Of a stretch of DNA of 53,161 nucleotides, positions 42,721 to 51,348 are shown in pieces (within the stretch, counting starts at the first letter, position 1; every line of letters begins with the position of its first letter). The notes under the pieces were generated by a model. It was not told where the DNA came from. It did not search any database and was given only the letters and a program-made list of their open reading frames with translations. The position numbers were made by a program, and so were the translations under genes. This DNA comes from Myxococcales bacterium (GTDB lineage: Bacteria > Myxococcota_A > UBA9160 > UBA4427). Where the stretch lies: NCBI GenBank assembly GCA_012959665.1, contig DUCT01000160.1, positions 33,484 through 86,644 of the forward strand, written 5' to 3'.

Positions 42721-43545
42721 ATGGCCGTGGATGAAGAGCCCTCAATGCAGGTATTCGTGGTTTCGGATGGGACGGGGGATACCGGCACCGCGACAGTTCG
42801 AGCAGCAATGCTCCAATTCCAAAGCCCCTGGCGTTTGCGGGTTTTTGGGGAGATCCGCCGGCCGCCGGAAGCAAAAAGGGTCGTCGCTCGTGCCGCCGAG
42901 GAGAACGCGCTCGTGGTTTTCAGCCTGGTCGAGCGCAACATGGTCGATGTCATGCAGCGCGAAGCCCAGCAGCAGGGCGTTGTTGCCCTGGATTTGCTCG
43001 GGCCTTTGATTGCCAGAGTTGCCCAACGACTCCATGCCGAGCCGAAGCACCAACCCGGCCTCCTTCATAGCATGTCGGAGGACTATTTCGCACGAATTGA
43101 CGCGGTGGAATTCGCCGTGAACCACGACGATGGCGCGAATGTCCACACCCTATACGATGCGGATATTGTCTTGACCGGAGTTTCTCGGACTTCCAAGACA
43201 CCGCTCTCCATGTACCTCGCCCAACGGGGATACAAAACCGGAAATGTTCCCCTTGTCCCTCGAGTCGATCCGCCCCGGGAGCTTCTGGAACTCGACTCAC
43301 AGCGGGTGTTCGGCCTTCTGATTGATGCGGGCGAGTTGATGACGATTCGCCAGGCTCGCCTTCGAGCCATCAAGGCTTCCCCGGCTTCCGAGTACACCGA
43401 CATCGCAGCGGTCACAGATGAGGTTGAGGAAGCACGACTTCTTTGCCGTCGAAATGGCTGGAGGATCGTCGACGTGACGGGCAAGGCCGTTGAAGAGAAC
43501 GCGGCTCGACTGATGGAATACTACGAACTAAGACACGGCGGTTGA
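42721..43545 (+). CDS. ppsR: PPDK/PEP synthase regulatory kinase-pyrophosphorylase (DUF299)
   Basis: Bifunctional serine/threonine kinase and phosphorylase that switches PEP synthetase or pyruvate phosphate dikinase off and on. This 274-residue protein has the family start QVFVVSDGTGDTG, the P-loop-like GVSRTSKTPLSMYLAQRGYK (from 153), and GLLIDAGELMTIRQARL. Whether the target is PpsA or PPDK cannot be decided, as neither gene is in the window. ATG 42721 and ATG 42745 (MQVFVV) are both possible; the latter matches the usual family start. It converges with the RND gene 21 bases away. Confidence 0.93.
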   Translation: MAVDEEPSMQVFVVSDGTGDTGTATVRAAMLQFQSPWRLRVFGEIRRPPEAKRVVARAAEENALVVFSLVERNMVDVMQREAQQQGVVALDLLGPLIARVAQRLHAEPKHQPGLLHSMSEDYFARIDAVEFAVNHDDGANVHTLYDADIVLTGVSRTSKTPLSMYLAQRGYKTGNVPLVPRVDPPRELLELDSQRVFGLLIDAGELMTIRQARLRAIKASPASEYTDIAAVTDEVEEARLLCRRNGWRIVDVTGKAVEENAARLMEYYELRHGG

Positions 43546-43566
43546 TTGATCCCCGGCCGTGAACTT

Positions 43567-46500
43567 CTAGTCTTCCCGCAATCCCTTCTTGCGTTCCATT
43601 TCTTTCTGCCGGTGAATGGCATCGATCTGGTCTTCTGTAAGCAGCGCCGTTGCCACCTTGGGTCGGAACACCGAGTAGAACGCTGGCACGACTGTCAACG
43701 CACCGAACATGTTGATGACCATTAGGATGCAGAGCATCTTGGCCATGTCGGCCTGGAAGCGAAGGCTGGAAAAAGTCCACAACACAATGCCACCGACAAT
43801 GGTGCTCGCAGTGAATGCAACCGCCATGCCTGTGGTTCGGATCGCACGGCGAACGGCTTCGTCAATATCGGCTGTGTCGGAGACCTCGTGGCGAATTCGG
43901 TCTACGATATAGATCGCGTAGTCGACGCCGATTCCGACGCCCACTGACTGGACAGGAAGAGTGTTGATGTTCAACCCCATGCCCGCTATCGCCATATAGG
44001 CCAGTGAAAGCATGGTGGCGGTAGCGATCTGCAGCAGGATGATGAAACCGCTGGGTACGGATTGGTAGGTGATCGAATGAAGGGTGAAGATCACCAGGAA
44101 GATCAGCACGATATTGGCCACATGGCTACGTTCGACCTCGTCATCGATCGCGGCCAGGATGCCCATCAGGCCCCCTGCCATCACGAACTGAACACCTCGA
44201 GTCCATGAGTTGGTCTGCTGGTAGGCTGGGATTCCGTCGACGGCCTTGGTGTCCTCGACGATGAGGTTGGTCGTATTGGTGGCCACCGCCCGCACGCCAA
44301 ATTCTTCATCTTCCCACCAGTAGTCGATGTCTTCGAGCTGCCAGTTGGCCAGGGTTCCGGGCCACGTGAAGAATTCGCCTTCCTCCATGTCATCGAGATT
44401 ATCCTCGTAGTCCTCGATGGCGCCTTCCCTGAAGGTGTGAATCCATTCCGGCAGCCCCTCCACGCTCGTGAACTCCGAGATCGACTGGCTCGAGTAGGTG
44501 CCGTCGGTGTTGCGAACCTGGACCTTCATTTCGTGATGCCGGTCCGGAAGCAGCGGCCCGAGCATGTAATACCATTTGTCGATCAATGCTTTTTGGGTAA
44601 AGAAACCGTCTTCGGGTCCGGCGCGATCCTTCTCCAGACGGACGATCACTTGGCCAATGGGGTTGCGGCGAATGAATTCCTCGGCGGCGGTCACCGCGCG
44701 CCGAATTGTCTCCCCCTTGTGGTCGCGATAGAAGAACGAAATGTTTGAATCCTTGCCCTCGGGTGTGAGGTAGGGATCCATGGCGCCAGGGGCGCCGTTG
44801 GTCCGCATTTGGAAGATCTGTTGGCGAACCACGGCTTGATCGTCGGAGACAAAACTCCACTTTGGGTCGCCATAATGGTTCATCGACCATGCGGTTCGAA
44901 CAATCGGAACGATGGAGAAGGTGGCGCCGAGAGGTGTGTACATCCCCATCCAGCGCTCAAATTCCGCCATTCTCAGGATAGGTAGGGCGTCGCCGCTGGC
45001 CTTCTCTTTGTCGCCTTCCAAGAAGACGACCATGGAATCCACGCCCCCGAATCTTTCTGCAATTTCGGCGGTGGCGATGTTCCACTCGTGGTCGGGAAAG
45101 AGCAGGGGCGTCCCGGGCTTGGCCTCGCCGATCTGGGAGTAGACAAGAGTGATGTAGGTCGACACGATGAGCAGCACAACGGTGCCCACGGCAATGACGT
45201 ACTTCCAGGTCGGATGGGTCGTGATGTTTCCGAGGAAATTCGTAAAGCGCACCATGAAGGCGGGCACGAAGTGTTCGTGCTCGGCGGGAGCCGGCAGGTA
45301 GCAGATCAGCACGGGATGAAGAATTTCTACGGTGATGATGATCGAGGAGACCCAGAACGCCCCGAAAATGCCGAGCTCGCGCATTTGAGGAATGGAGGTC
45401 ACGAGGATGACAAGGAGGCCGGCGACGTCTGTGACGATTCCGAGAGTTCCCGGTACGATGAGTTCGCTCATCGCTACGGTGGCGGCTTCCTTCTTGGCCG
45501 CCTCGGGGTCGCCCATGGCGGGGAGTAGGATTTCGTAATCCTCGAAAAAACGCTCGGCCATTTGAACCGTATGGGATACGGCTCGGGCGGTGATAATGGT
45601 GGGGATCACGAGGATTAGCGGATCAAAGGTAATGCCCACCCAGCCGGTAAATCCGAGGCCCCAGATCGTAGTTGCCAGGGCGGCAACGGCGGGAATCAGC
45701 ACGCCGTGCCATCGCCTGAAGTACGCCCAGAGCAGTACGAAAATCATCACAACGGTCAGGAAGAGGAAGAGGGTGATTTCGAAAGCGTGGAGCAGGATCC
45801 ATCCCACGAGAACCGGGTAGCCGGAGATGAAAACTTGGACATTTTCGGTTTCTTCGTCGAGCTTGATCTGCTGCACATGATCGAAGACGGCGATAAAGGT
45901 TTCGCGGTTGTTCAGTCGATCGGTGATGAAGCCCGCGGTGATCAGCGCTCCCTGCTGGTCGAGGGAGACCAACCGGCCGTAGATAAAGGGAGGGTTCTGC
46001 CTGACCCTCTCTCCGATCGCGTCGGCCTCTTCCTGGGTTTCAGGCAGTTCTGACATCAAGACGGTTGTCTCGATATCCCCGGCCGCTTCTACCTGGATGA
46101 CCCGTGTGTTGTTCGCCGTGACCGAGCGGATCTGATAGTGGTTGACAGGGTAGGGCGGGTAGGTGGTATCCAAAAGTTTCTGGATCTTCTGAGGGGGCGT
46201 TTCCGCCTCCTCCAATTCGTCGCGCATCTCGTCGCGCTCGTCTATATGACTATTGTAGCCCCGGCCGTCTAGCCGCTGAGTGATCCTGTTGATTCGGGCG
46301 AGATTGTCCGGGGTGAAAATCGTGCCTTCCTTTACGACCACGGCGATCGCGATGGACGAGGACCCGCCAAACTTGTTGGCAAATTTATCCTGGGCACTGA
46401 TGAAGGGGTGGTCGGGCCACTGGTCTCTTGCCCGGGTGTCGACGTTGATGGCCGGGAGGTTCTTCCAGCCCATATCCATGGTCAGCAGCAAGGCATTGAG

Positions 46501-46620
46501 GATCGGAAAAAAGAAGAACGCCGTGGAAATGATGAGCGCGATCAGAATGGGAAACTTCCGCCGGACGACGGCCTCGGCGAAGATCAGTGTGGCGGATTTG
46601 TTTGCTCGAATTTCACTCAT
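43567..46620 (-). CDS. RND superfamily (MMPL-type) exporter
   Basis: A 1017-residue inner-membrane protein with the duplicated RND plan: one N-terminal helix, a periplasmic domain, five helices, then the same again. Helix motifs include VVMIFVLLWAYFRRWHGVLIP and GITFDPLILVIPTIITARAVSHT in the first half, and GLNINTLPVQSVGVGIGVDYAIYIVDRIRHE in the second. It is shorter at the periplasmic docking regions than AcrB, so it probably exports lipids or other hydrophobic molecules without a TolC-type partner. The ATG 46620 is used; the extra 47 track codons are not homologous. No adaptor gene is adjacent. Confidence 0.9.
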   Translation of the reverse strand: MSEIRANKSATLIFAEAVVRRKFPILIALIISTAFFFFPILNALLLTMDMGWKNLPAINVDTRARDQWPDHPFISAQDKFANKFGGSSSIAIAVVVKEGTIFTPDNLARINRITQRLDGRGYNSHIDERDEMRDELEEAETPPQKIQKLLDTTYPPYPVNHYQIRSVTANNTRVIQVEAAGDIETTVLMSELPETQEEADAIGERVRQNPPFIYGRLVSLDQQGALITAGFITDRLNNRETFIAVFDHVQQIKLDEETENVQVFISGYPVLVGWILLHAFEITLFLFLTVVMIFVLLWAYFRRWHGVLIPAVAALATTIWGLGFTGWVGITFDPLILVIPTIITARAVSHTVQMAERFFEDYEILLPAMGDPEAAKKEAATVAMSELIVPGTLGIVTDVAGLLVILVTSIPQMRELGIFGAFWVSSIIITVEILHPVLICYLPAPAEHEHFVPAFMVRFTNFLGNITTHPTWKYVIAVGTVVLLIVSTYITLVYSQIGEAKPGTPLLFPDHEWNIATAEIAERFGGVDSMVVFLEGDKEKASGDALPILRMAEFERWMGMYTPLGATFSIVPIVRTAWSMNHYGDPKWSFVSDDQAVVRQQIFQMRTNGAPGAMDPYLTPEGKDSNISFFYRDHKGETIRRAVTAAEEFIRRNPIGQVIVRLEKDRAGPEDGFFTQKALIDKWYYMLGPLLPDRHHEMKVQVRNTDGTYSSQSISEFTSVEGLPEWIHTFREGAIEDYEDNLDDMEEGEFFTWPGTLANWQLEDIDYWWEDEEFGVRAVATNTTNLIVEDTKAVDGIPAYQQTNSWTRGVQFVMAGGLMGILAAIDDEVERSHVANIVLIFLVIFTLHSITYQSVPSGFIILLQIATATMLSLAYMAIAGMGLNINTLPVQSVGVGIGVDYAIYIVDRIRHEVSDTADIDEAVRRAIRTTGMAVAFTASTIVGGIVLWTFSSLRFQADMAKMLCILMVINMFGALTVVPAFYSVFRPKVATALLTEDQIDAIHRQKEMERKKGLRED

Positions 46621-46924
46621 CAAATATTCCCGGTCGTCGTGCTTTCCGAAGGGTCTGGGGGCGTTACAAATTACCGCAAAAAGAAAGCCGAAATTTCGAT
46701 TCGGCCTCCGGCTCGCCCCGGAATTTCTGGTCCCTGGGCCATCCAAGCGCACGAGATCCAAGCGGCGGACCCAACGGGCTTCTCAGCGGAGCCCGAACAC
46801 TATTTGAATGGCTCCCGAGGTCAAGGCGATCCGGTAGGGATTTTGGAGTACTTTGCTCCCGGCGGGGGAGGTTTCCGAGGGTTTGGCCTTGGGTCTCGGC
46901 CAATATGAAGCCGCTGAGGACTAA
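46621..46924. other. Divergent spacer RND/dehydrogenase, 304 bp
   Basis: No gene recognised. Track ORFs here are extensions of the RND frame or short chance frames. A perfect GCCGAA-ATTTCGA-TTCGGC hairpin lies near 46688-46706. The promoters of both divergent genes must be here. GAGG about eight bases before ATG 46925 serves the dehydrogenase. Confidence 0.45.
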
Positions 46925-47929
46925 ATGACGAGCAACCCGCGAGTTTTTGCGAGCCATGGGATGGAGAGTCTTTCGGTTCTGGCGGGTCGAGACCTGCTGT
47001 CCCCGCTGCGGGAACGTTGGGACTGTCGTGTCTGGGAACATGCACGGCGCCCCGTTCCCGAGGAGTTCAAGGCCCTGGCGCATCCCGCTGAGGGATTGCT
47101 CTGCCTGCTCACCGATCGGGTGGATCAGGACCTGATCCAGGCTTGTCCGCGGCTTCGGGCAATTTCGAGCTTTTCGGTTGGGGTGGACCACATCGACCTA
47201 GTCGCCGCGACTGATCGGGGCATTTTGGTAGGAAATACCCCCGGAGTGCTGACCGAAACCACTGCTGACTTGGCCTTTGCTCTGCTCTTGGCCGCAGCCC
47301 GGCGCGTGGGCGAGGCGAGTGATTTTCTGCGCAGGGGCGAATGGGCGGGAGGGCACTGGGAAATCGATGCCTTTGTGGGGAAGGATCTGCACGGCGCCAC
47401 CCTCGGGATTATCGGCCTGGGGCCCATCGGTCAGGCCGTGGCCCGGCGGGCCCAGGGCTTTGGCTTGCGCGTGCTGGGCTGGTCGCGCTCGGGAAGGGAG
47501 GTGCCCGGGGTTCGTGGGCTGGCTCTTCCAGAGTTGCTTGCCGAGTCTGATTTCGTGAGTGTTCACGTGGCTTTGGCCGCCGAAACCCGCGGTTTGCTGG
47601 ACGCCCGGGCCCTGGCCCAGATGAAACCCGGCGCGGTGCTCGTCAATACGGCTCGGGGGGGAATCGTGGACGAGGTCGCCCTGGCCAACGCCCTCCGCTC
47701 GGGACATCTCGGGGCGGTCGGTCTCGACGTATTCGCCCAGGAACCCGCCGCCGGTGACCATCCGTTGCTCGAATTCCCAAATGCGGTGCTCACGCCCCAT
47801 ATCGGGAGTGCCAGCATCGGGACTCGGATCCGAATGGCCGAACTCGCGGTGGACAACCTCGTTGCGGGGCTGGACGGGCATCGGATGCCCCAGTGCGCCA
47901 ACCCAGAGGTCGTAGTCAAAAGGAACTAG
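46925..47929 (+). CDS. D-isomer 2-hydroxyacid dehydrogenase (glyoxylate/hydroxypyruvate reductase-like)
   Basis: A 334-residue NAD(P)-dependent dehydrogenase. The N-terminal substrate domain has the SFSVGVDHIDLVAATDRGI and NTPGVLTETTADLAFALLLAAAR blocks. The Rossmann motif is GIIGLGPIGQAVARRA. The catalytic Arg (VNTARGGIVDE), Glu (FAQEPAA) and His (LTPHIGSA) are all present. The pattern is closest to GhrB/glyoxylate reductases, which reduce glyoxylate or hydroxypyruvate; other 2-ketoacids are possible. Its TAG stop overlaps the TAG stop of the opposite gene within one CTAG. Confidence 0.9.
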   Translation: MTSNPRVFASHGMESLSVLAGRDLLSPLRERWDCRVWEHARRPVPEEFKALAHPAEGLLCLLTDRVDQDLIQACPRLRAISSFSVGVDHIDLVAATDRGILVGNTPGVLTETTADLAFALLLAAARRVGEASDFLRRGEWAGGHWEIDAFVGKDLHGATLGIIGLGPIGQAVARRAQGFGLRVLGWSRSGREVPGVRGLALPELLAESDFVSVHVALAAETRGLLDARALAQMKPGAVLVNTARGGIVDEVALANALRSGHLGAVGLDVFAQEPAAGDHPLLEFPNAVLTPHIGSASIGTRIRMAELAVDNLVAGLDGHRMPQCANPEVVVKRN

Positions 47930-48516
47930 GGTTCTGGGGGCCCACACCGGGCGATGAAGTCCCGCGGTGCAACCACCTGGGCGCCCCCATGACGGCAGCG
48001 CCCCCCGACCTGGTGGTCCGCTGTGACCACCGCGAAGGCCTGAGGGTTCTCGGCTTTCCGTACCCGGGCGACGATCCACTGGTCTGCGGAAGGGGCGAAT
48101 ACGATTCGGGGGTTGCTGTCACCGGACTCGGGGCTGGGCCGTTTGCCGTCGAAGACGATCCAGACCGAGCCGGGTGTGGGCTCCGGTTCGGGCATGTCTG
48201 GGTCGAGGGCCTCGGGCGGCCCGGGCCCCCCGTCGGGTTTTGGCGCCATGCCGTCGAACTCCAGCACTCGATTGCGAAGGAGGTCACGGCCCTTTTTACT
48301 CCACCAATCGATGTTGTCCCGGGGCTGGCCGCCGAGCAAGACCGTGTGCAGAACGTTGTAGCCGTCGATGAGCCAGATCGAAGGACTCGCCGGCGCCGGA
48401 TTCGCCTGGGCGGCCCCGGTCCGGGGCGACGTGCAGGCCCGGGCTTCCCCCGGGCTCTGTCTCGGCCTCTCGCTCACTTTTTGTTCACTTTGTTTAATTT
48501 TATCGTTGTATTTTAT
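47926..48516 (-). CDS. YacP-like NYN-domain protein
   Basis: A PIN-like NYN-domain protein, the type of YacP/Rae1, a ribosome-associated endoribonuclease in Bacillus. Acidic motifs are IWLIDGYNVLHTVL, WIVFDGKRP, IVFAPSADQWIVARVR and AFAVVTADHQVG. A Pro/Gly/Asp-rich insert of about 35 residues (PKPDGGPGPPEALDPD) splits the usual domain. The start is unclear: ATG 48516 is preceded by nothing convincing and opens an AT-rich stretch (MIKYNDKIKQSEQK); the domain begins about 45 residues later, and GTG near 48474 is possible. It converges with the dehydrogenase. Confidence 0.75.
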   Translation of the reverse strand: MKYNDKIKQSEQKVSERPRQSPGEARACTSPRTGAAQANPAPASPSIWLIDGYNVLHTVLLGGQPRDNIDWWSKKGRDLLRNRVLEFDGMAPKPDGGPGPPEALDPDMPEPEPTPGSVWIVFDGKRPSPESGDSNPRIVFAPSADQWIVARVRKAENPQAFAVVTADHQVGGRCRHGGAQVVAPRDFIARCGPPEP

Positions 48517-48582
48517 CATCGTGCTGACGTCGTCCCTGGTTTTTCCGTCTCGCCCACTGTGACCCCGCCCCATCGTTTTGAC

Positions 48583-48702
48583 TAACGCCTAAACCAAGGT
48601 CTAAACCAAGGTCTAAACCAAGGCGCAAATCAACGCCAAAACCAACGCCAAAACCAAGGCCTAAACCAACGCCAAAACCAAGGCCACAGCCAAGCCAACT
48701 CC
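48583..48702. repeat. 12-bp tandem array, ten units
   Basis: Ten 12-mers in exact register, alternating between forms such as CAAGGTCTAAAC, CAACGCCAAAAC and CAAGGCCACAGC. It lies upstream of the NYN gene and opens the repeat-rich tract before frdA. On the minus strand the units read as alternating Leu/Gly/Phe/Val-Gly tetrapeptides in a long ORF, which I regard as a product of the repeat. Confidence 0.9.
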
Positions 48703-48757
48703 AATCGTCTTGGGCGTCCTGGGCGACTCGGTTTCCCTGGAAAATCGACACGGGAGG

Positions 48758-48827
48758 CCCCCAGCCGCCCGCCGGGAGGGGGGCGAGCCCGAAGCCTCGG
48801 GGTCCTGAACCGGCGGGCGGCTGGGGG
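48758..48827. other. Perfect 18-bp inverted repeat (strong hairpin)
   Basis: CCCCCAGCCGCCCGCCGG at 48758-48775 is exactly complementary to 48810-48827, around a 34-base loop that itself contains CCCGA/TCGGG. No T tract follows on either strand, so it is not a standard terminator. It sits between the 12-bp array and a 15-bp array. Confidence 0.85.
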
Positions 48828-48835
48828 GAACGGCG

Positions 48836-48880
48836 AGATTCTCGGGCCCTAAATTCTCGGGCCCTAAATTCTCGGGCCAA
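48836..48880. repeat. 15-bp tandem array, three units
   Basis: Three consecutive 15-mers, AGATTCTCGGGCCCT, AAATTCTCGGGCCCT and AAATTCTCGGGCCAA. It directly follows the 18-bp inverted repeat and ends at the stop codon of the candidate ORF on the minus strand. Confidence 0.9.
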
Positions 48881-49327
48881 TTAAAGCGGGGAAAATGCCG
48901 CTGAGCCCAGCCCGACCAAAAGAACGGTCAGCAGGCCGAGCAAGGTCTCAGTGGCACCCGTCGGGGGACTGCTCATCATGGGGGTACTTGAGGGGGGACT
49001 GCTCATCATGGGGGTACTTGAGAGGGGACTGCTCATCCTGGGGGTACTCGAGAGGGGACTGCTCATCATGGGGGTACTCGAGATGGCGGTATTGGAGATG
49101 GCGGTGCTTGAGGCCCGAGCACCTGATACTCGAGCACCTGAGACCCGAGCACCTGAGACCCGAGCGCTTGTGATAAGGACAGCGCTTGTGATAAGGACGG
49201 CGCTTGTGATCGGGCCAGCGCTTGTGATAAGGAGAGGCGAGTCGTAGACAGGCGAGTCGTAGAGAGGCGAGCCGTCCAGATTTTTTGAAAGGGACGGCGG
49301 CGGCGGGTTCTCCGGTTTCCAGCGCAT
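48881..49327 (-). CDS. Candidate Ser/Thr/Pro repeat protein with C-terminal membrane helix
   Basis: A 148-codon ORF starting at ATG 49327, seven bases after a perfect GGAGG (49339-49335). The N terminus is MRWKPENPPPPSLSKN. The middle consists of 5- and 6-residue repeats (SPLYD, LITSAV, ARVSG, ISSTP/MMSSP), and the end TLLGLLTVLLVGLGSAAFSPL could be a membrane anchor. The DNA is a chain of tandem arrays with units of 15, 18 and 30 bp, so several frames stay open and this ORF may be an accident. No known family is recognised. The ribosome binding site and hydrophobic tail are its only independent support. Confidence 0.3.
   Translation of the reverse strand: MRWKPENPPPPSLSKNLDGSPLYDSPVYDSPLLITSAGPITSAVLITSAVLITSARVSGARVSGARVSGARASSTAISNTAISSTPMMSSPLSSTPRMSSPLSSTPMMSSPPSSTPMMSSPPTGATETLLGLLTVLLVGLGSAAFSPL
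48964..49279. repeat. Chain of five adjoining tandem arrays upstream of frdA
   Basis: Contiguous arrays: four 30-mers near GGGGACTGCTCATCATGGGG (48964-49083); two 15-mers TGGCGGTATTGGAGA type (49084-49113); four 15-mers CCCGAGCACCTGAGA type (49114-49173); three 18-mers TAAGGACAGCGCTTGTGA type (49174-49227); and, after seven bases, three 15-mers AGGCGAGTCGTAGAC type (49235-49279). Neighbouring units share 3' parts (CTTGAGG, CCTGAGA, CTTGTGA), as if one array grew out of the last. Confidence 0.9.
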
Positions 49328-49629
49328 GCATGATCCTCCGGTACTCGGTTGTTCTTGGCCTCGGGGGCGACCTTCCCAGCATGGAGTCCAGGGGTGACAG
49401 ATGTGGTCACGGCGATCGGGTGTCCCTGGGAATCGGGGTGCGCCTCGGCCCGGGGTTCCCGAGGGAAGCGGCTTGCCCTTTGAGGGGCGGGTCGCCTTTC
49501 CGATCTCGTGTCGATTCGTTAAACCTACCCGGCCTGGGGGTACTTGATTTCGCCCCGACTCCGAGCCGGCGCTCGTCGGCTCGCGCGGCCTATCTTCCAC
49601 TCAATTTGCTTGTTTTTTCGAGGTTTCTC

Positions 49630-51348
49630 GTGGTTCAGGTTTCAAGACACGACATCGTGATCGTGGGGGGGGGCGGCGCCGGGCTTCGAGCCGCCATTGC
49701 CGCCGCAGAGGCGAATCCCGATCTTTCCATCGCTCTGGTCTCCAAGGTCTACCCGATGCGGAGCCACACGGTCTCCGCCGAGGGCGGGGCGGCGGCGATC
49801 GCCCGGGACGACGACAACGAGGAGCTTCACGGTTTCGACACCGTCAAAGGCTCGGATTTCCTCGGCGATCAGGACGTGATCGAATATTTCGTCGAGAACG
49901 CGCCCAGGGAACTCGCCCTGCTGGAAAATTGGGGCTGTCCCTGGAGCCGAAACGAAGACGGCAGCGTCTCCACCCGGGCATTTGGCGGTATGTCCACCAA
50001 GCGCACGTGGTATGCCACGGACAAGGTCGGCTTCCACATGCTCCACGCGCTTTTTCAGCACTCCCTGCGTTTCGACAATATCGTGCGCTACGACGAGTTC
50101 TTCGTGACCAAGCTTCTGGTCGAAGACGGTCGCTGCCAGGGTGTCGCTGCACTCGAAATCCGAACCGGAGAGTTCCACGCGATCCTGGGCCGTTCGGTCA
50201 TTCTGGCCACGGGTGGCGCCGGCAAGATCTTTCCCTTCACGACCAACGGGACGATCAAGACCGGCGACGGGATGGCCCTCGCATACCAAGCGGGCGTAGC
50301 GCTCAAGGACATGGAGTTCGTTCAGTACCATCCGACAGGTTTGCCCGGCACGGGCATCCTGATTACGGAAGCGGCCCGGGGTGAGGGCGGTTATCTGCGT
50401 AACAACAAAGACGAACGCTTCCTGGTCGACTACGACTACGGAGTGGGCGATAAAGCAGAACTCGGCCCACGGGACATGGTCTCTCGGGCGATCATTCAGG
50501 AGTTCGAAGCCGGGCGCGGTTTTGAAGGTCGTTATGGGAAATACTGTGTGGTGGATCTTCGCCACCTCGGCGAGAAGCATATCGACGCCAAGCTTCCCTT
50601 CGTCCGCGAACTTGCGAAAATTTATATCGGCGTGGATCCCGTTCACGAATACATCCCCATCCGGCCGGTGGTTCACTACATGATGGGCGGCGTAGATACC
50701 GACATCAACGCAGCCACCGAATTGCCGGGCCTCTTCGCTGCGGGGGAGGTGGCCTGCGCTTCGCTCAATGGTGCCAATCGTCTGGGGTCGAATTCCTTGA
50801 CCGAGTGCCTGGTTTTCGGAGCGGTGGCGGGCCGGAATGCCATCGAGTTTGCCCAGGGCGCGGGAGAGGGCAATTCGTCGGCTCTCGTCTCCCAAGCCGA
50901 GGAAGAAGCTGCGAGGGTAGAAGCTTTGAGGGGCAACGGGCGGGGGAACGAAAAAATCGCGGGCCTGCGCCATGAGATGAATTCGACAATGGAGGCCGGG
51001 TGCGGGGTTTATCGTATGCAGGAGTCCATGCAGATCGCAGCGACCGAGACTCGGTCGATTCGTAAGCGTGCGGCGGATCTGCACCTCAAGGATTCGAGTC
51101 GAGTCTTCAATACCGAGATCGTCTCCGCCCTTGAGCTCCAGAACATGGTCGAACTCGCCGAGGTTTTGGCTGTCAGCGCGGCCCATCGAAAGGAATCGCG
51201 TGGAGCCCATACCTGCCGAGATTATCCGACGCGCGACGACCAGAGCTTCCTCTATCACACCCTGGCGCATCGGACTGACGATGGGCCTCGCCTGGGTCGG
51301 AAGGAAGTCAAGCTTGGACATTGGGAGCCCCAGGAGCGGAAGTACTGA
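49630..51348 (+). CDS. frdA: Fumarate reductase/succinate dehydrogenase flavoprotein subunit (FrdA type)
   Basis: FAD subunit that interconverts fumarate and succinate. The 572 residues carry the dinucleotide fold VIVGGGGAGLRAAIAAAEAN, the FAD-linking histidine in YPMRSHTVSAEGG, and the active-site blocks QYHPTGLPGTGILITEAARGEGG and LGPRDMVSRA. RPVVHYMMGGVDTD and NGANRLGSNSLTE complete the set. Likeness is strongest to E. coli-type FrdA. GTG 49630 follows GAGG by seven bases; the track start 49285 adds 115 unrelated residues. The stop overlaps the frdB start. No promoter could be fixed in the repeat-rich region upstream. Confidence 0.95.
   Translation: MVQVSRHDIVIVGGGGAGLRAAIAAAEANPDLSIALVSKVYPMRSHTVSAEGGAAAIARDDDNEELHGFDTVKGSDFLGDQDVIEYFVENAPRELALLENWGCPWSRNEDGSVSTRAFGGMSTKRTWYATDKVGFHMLHALFQHSLRFDNIVRYDEFFVTKLLVEDGRCQGVAALEIRTGEFHAILGRSVILATGGAGKIFPFTTNGTIKTGDGMALAYQAGVALKDMEFVQYHPTGLPGTGILITEAARGEGGYLRNNKDERFLVDYDYGVGDKAELGPRDMVSRAIIQEFEAGRGFEGRYGKYCVVDLRHLGEKHIDAKLPFVRELAKIYIGVDPVHEYIPIRPVVHYMMGGVDTDINAATELPGLFAAGEVACASLNGANRLGSNSLTECLVFGAVAGRNAIEFAQGAGEGNSSALVSQAEEEAARVEALRGNGRGNEKIAGLRHEMNSTMEAGCGVYRMQESMQIAATETRSIRKRAADLHLKDSSRVFNTEIVSALELQNMVELAEVLAVSAAHRKESRGAHTCRDYPTRDDQSFLYHTLAHRTDDGPRLGRKEVKLGHWEPQERKY

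Noticed and set aside
47926-47929. Two stop codons sharing one CTAG palindrome
   Set aside because: Compact tail-to-tail overlap, curious but expected now and then by chance in dense genomes.
48500-48880. Minus-strand ORF of Gly/Leu-rich tetrapeptides
   Set aside because: It is generated by the 12-bp and 15-bp arrays, begins with a TTG inside a repeat, and overlaps the NYN gene start.
48951-49247. Plus-strand ORF of GLLIMGVLE repeats
   Set aside because: Mirror product of the 30-bp array; no ribosome binding site at its first codon and no likeness to a known protein.
48964-49279. CRISPR-like appearance of the repeats before frdA
   Set aside because: Units are directly contiguous with no unique spacers, and unit length and sequence change along the tract. 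No cas genes are present.
49642-51321. Minus-strand ORF of 559 codons
   Set aside because: Antisense shadow of frdA.
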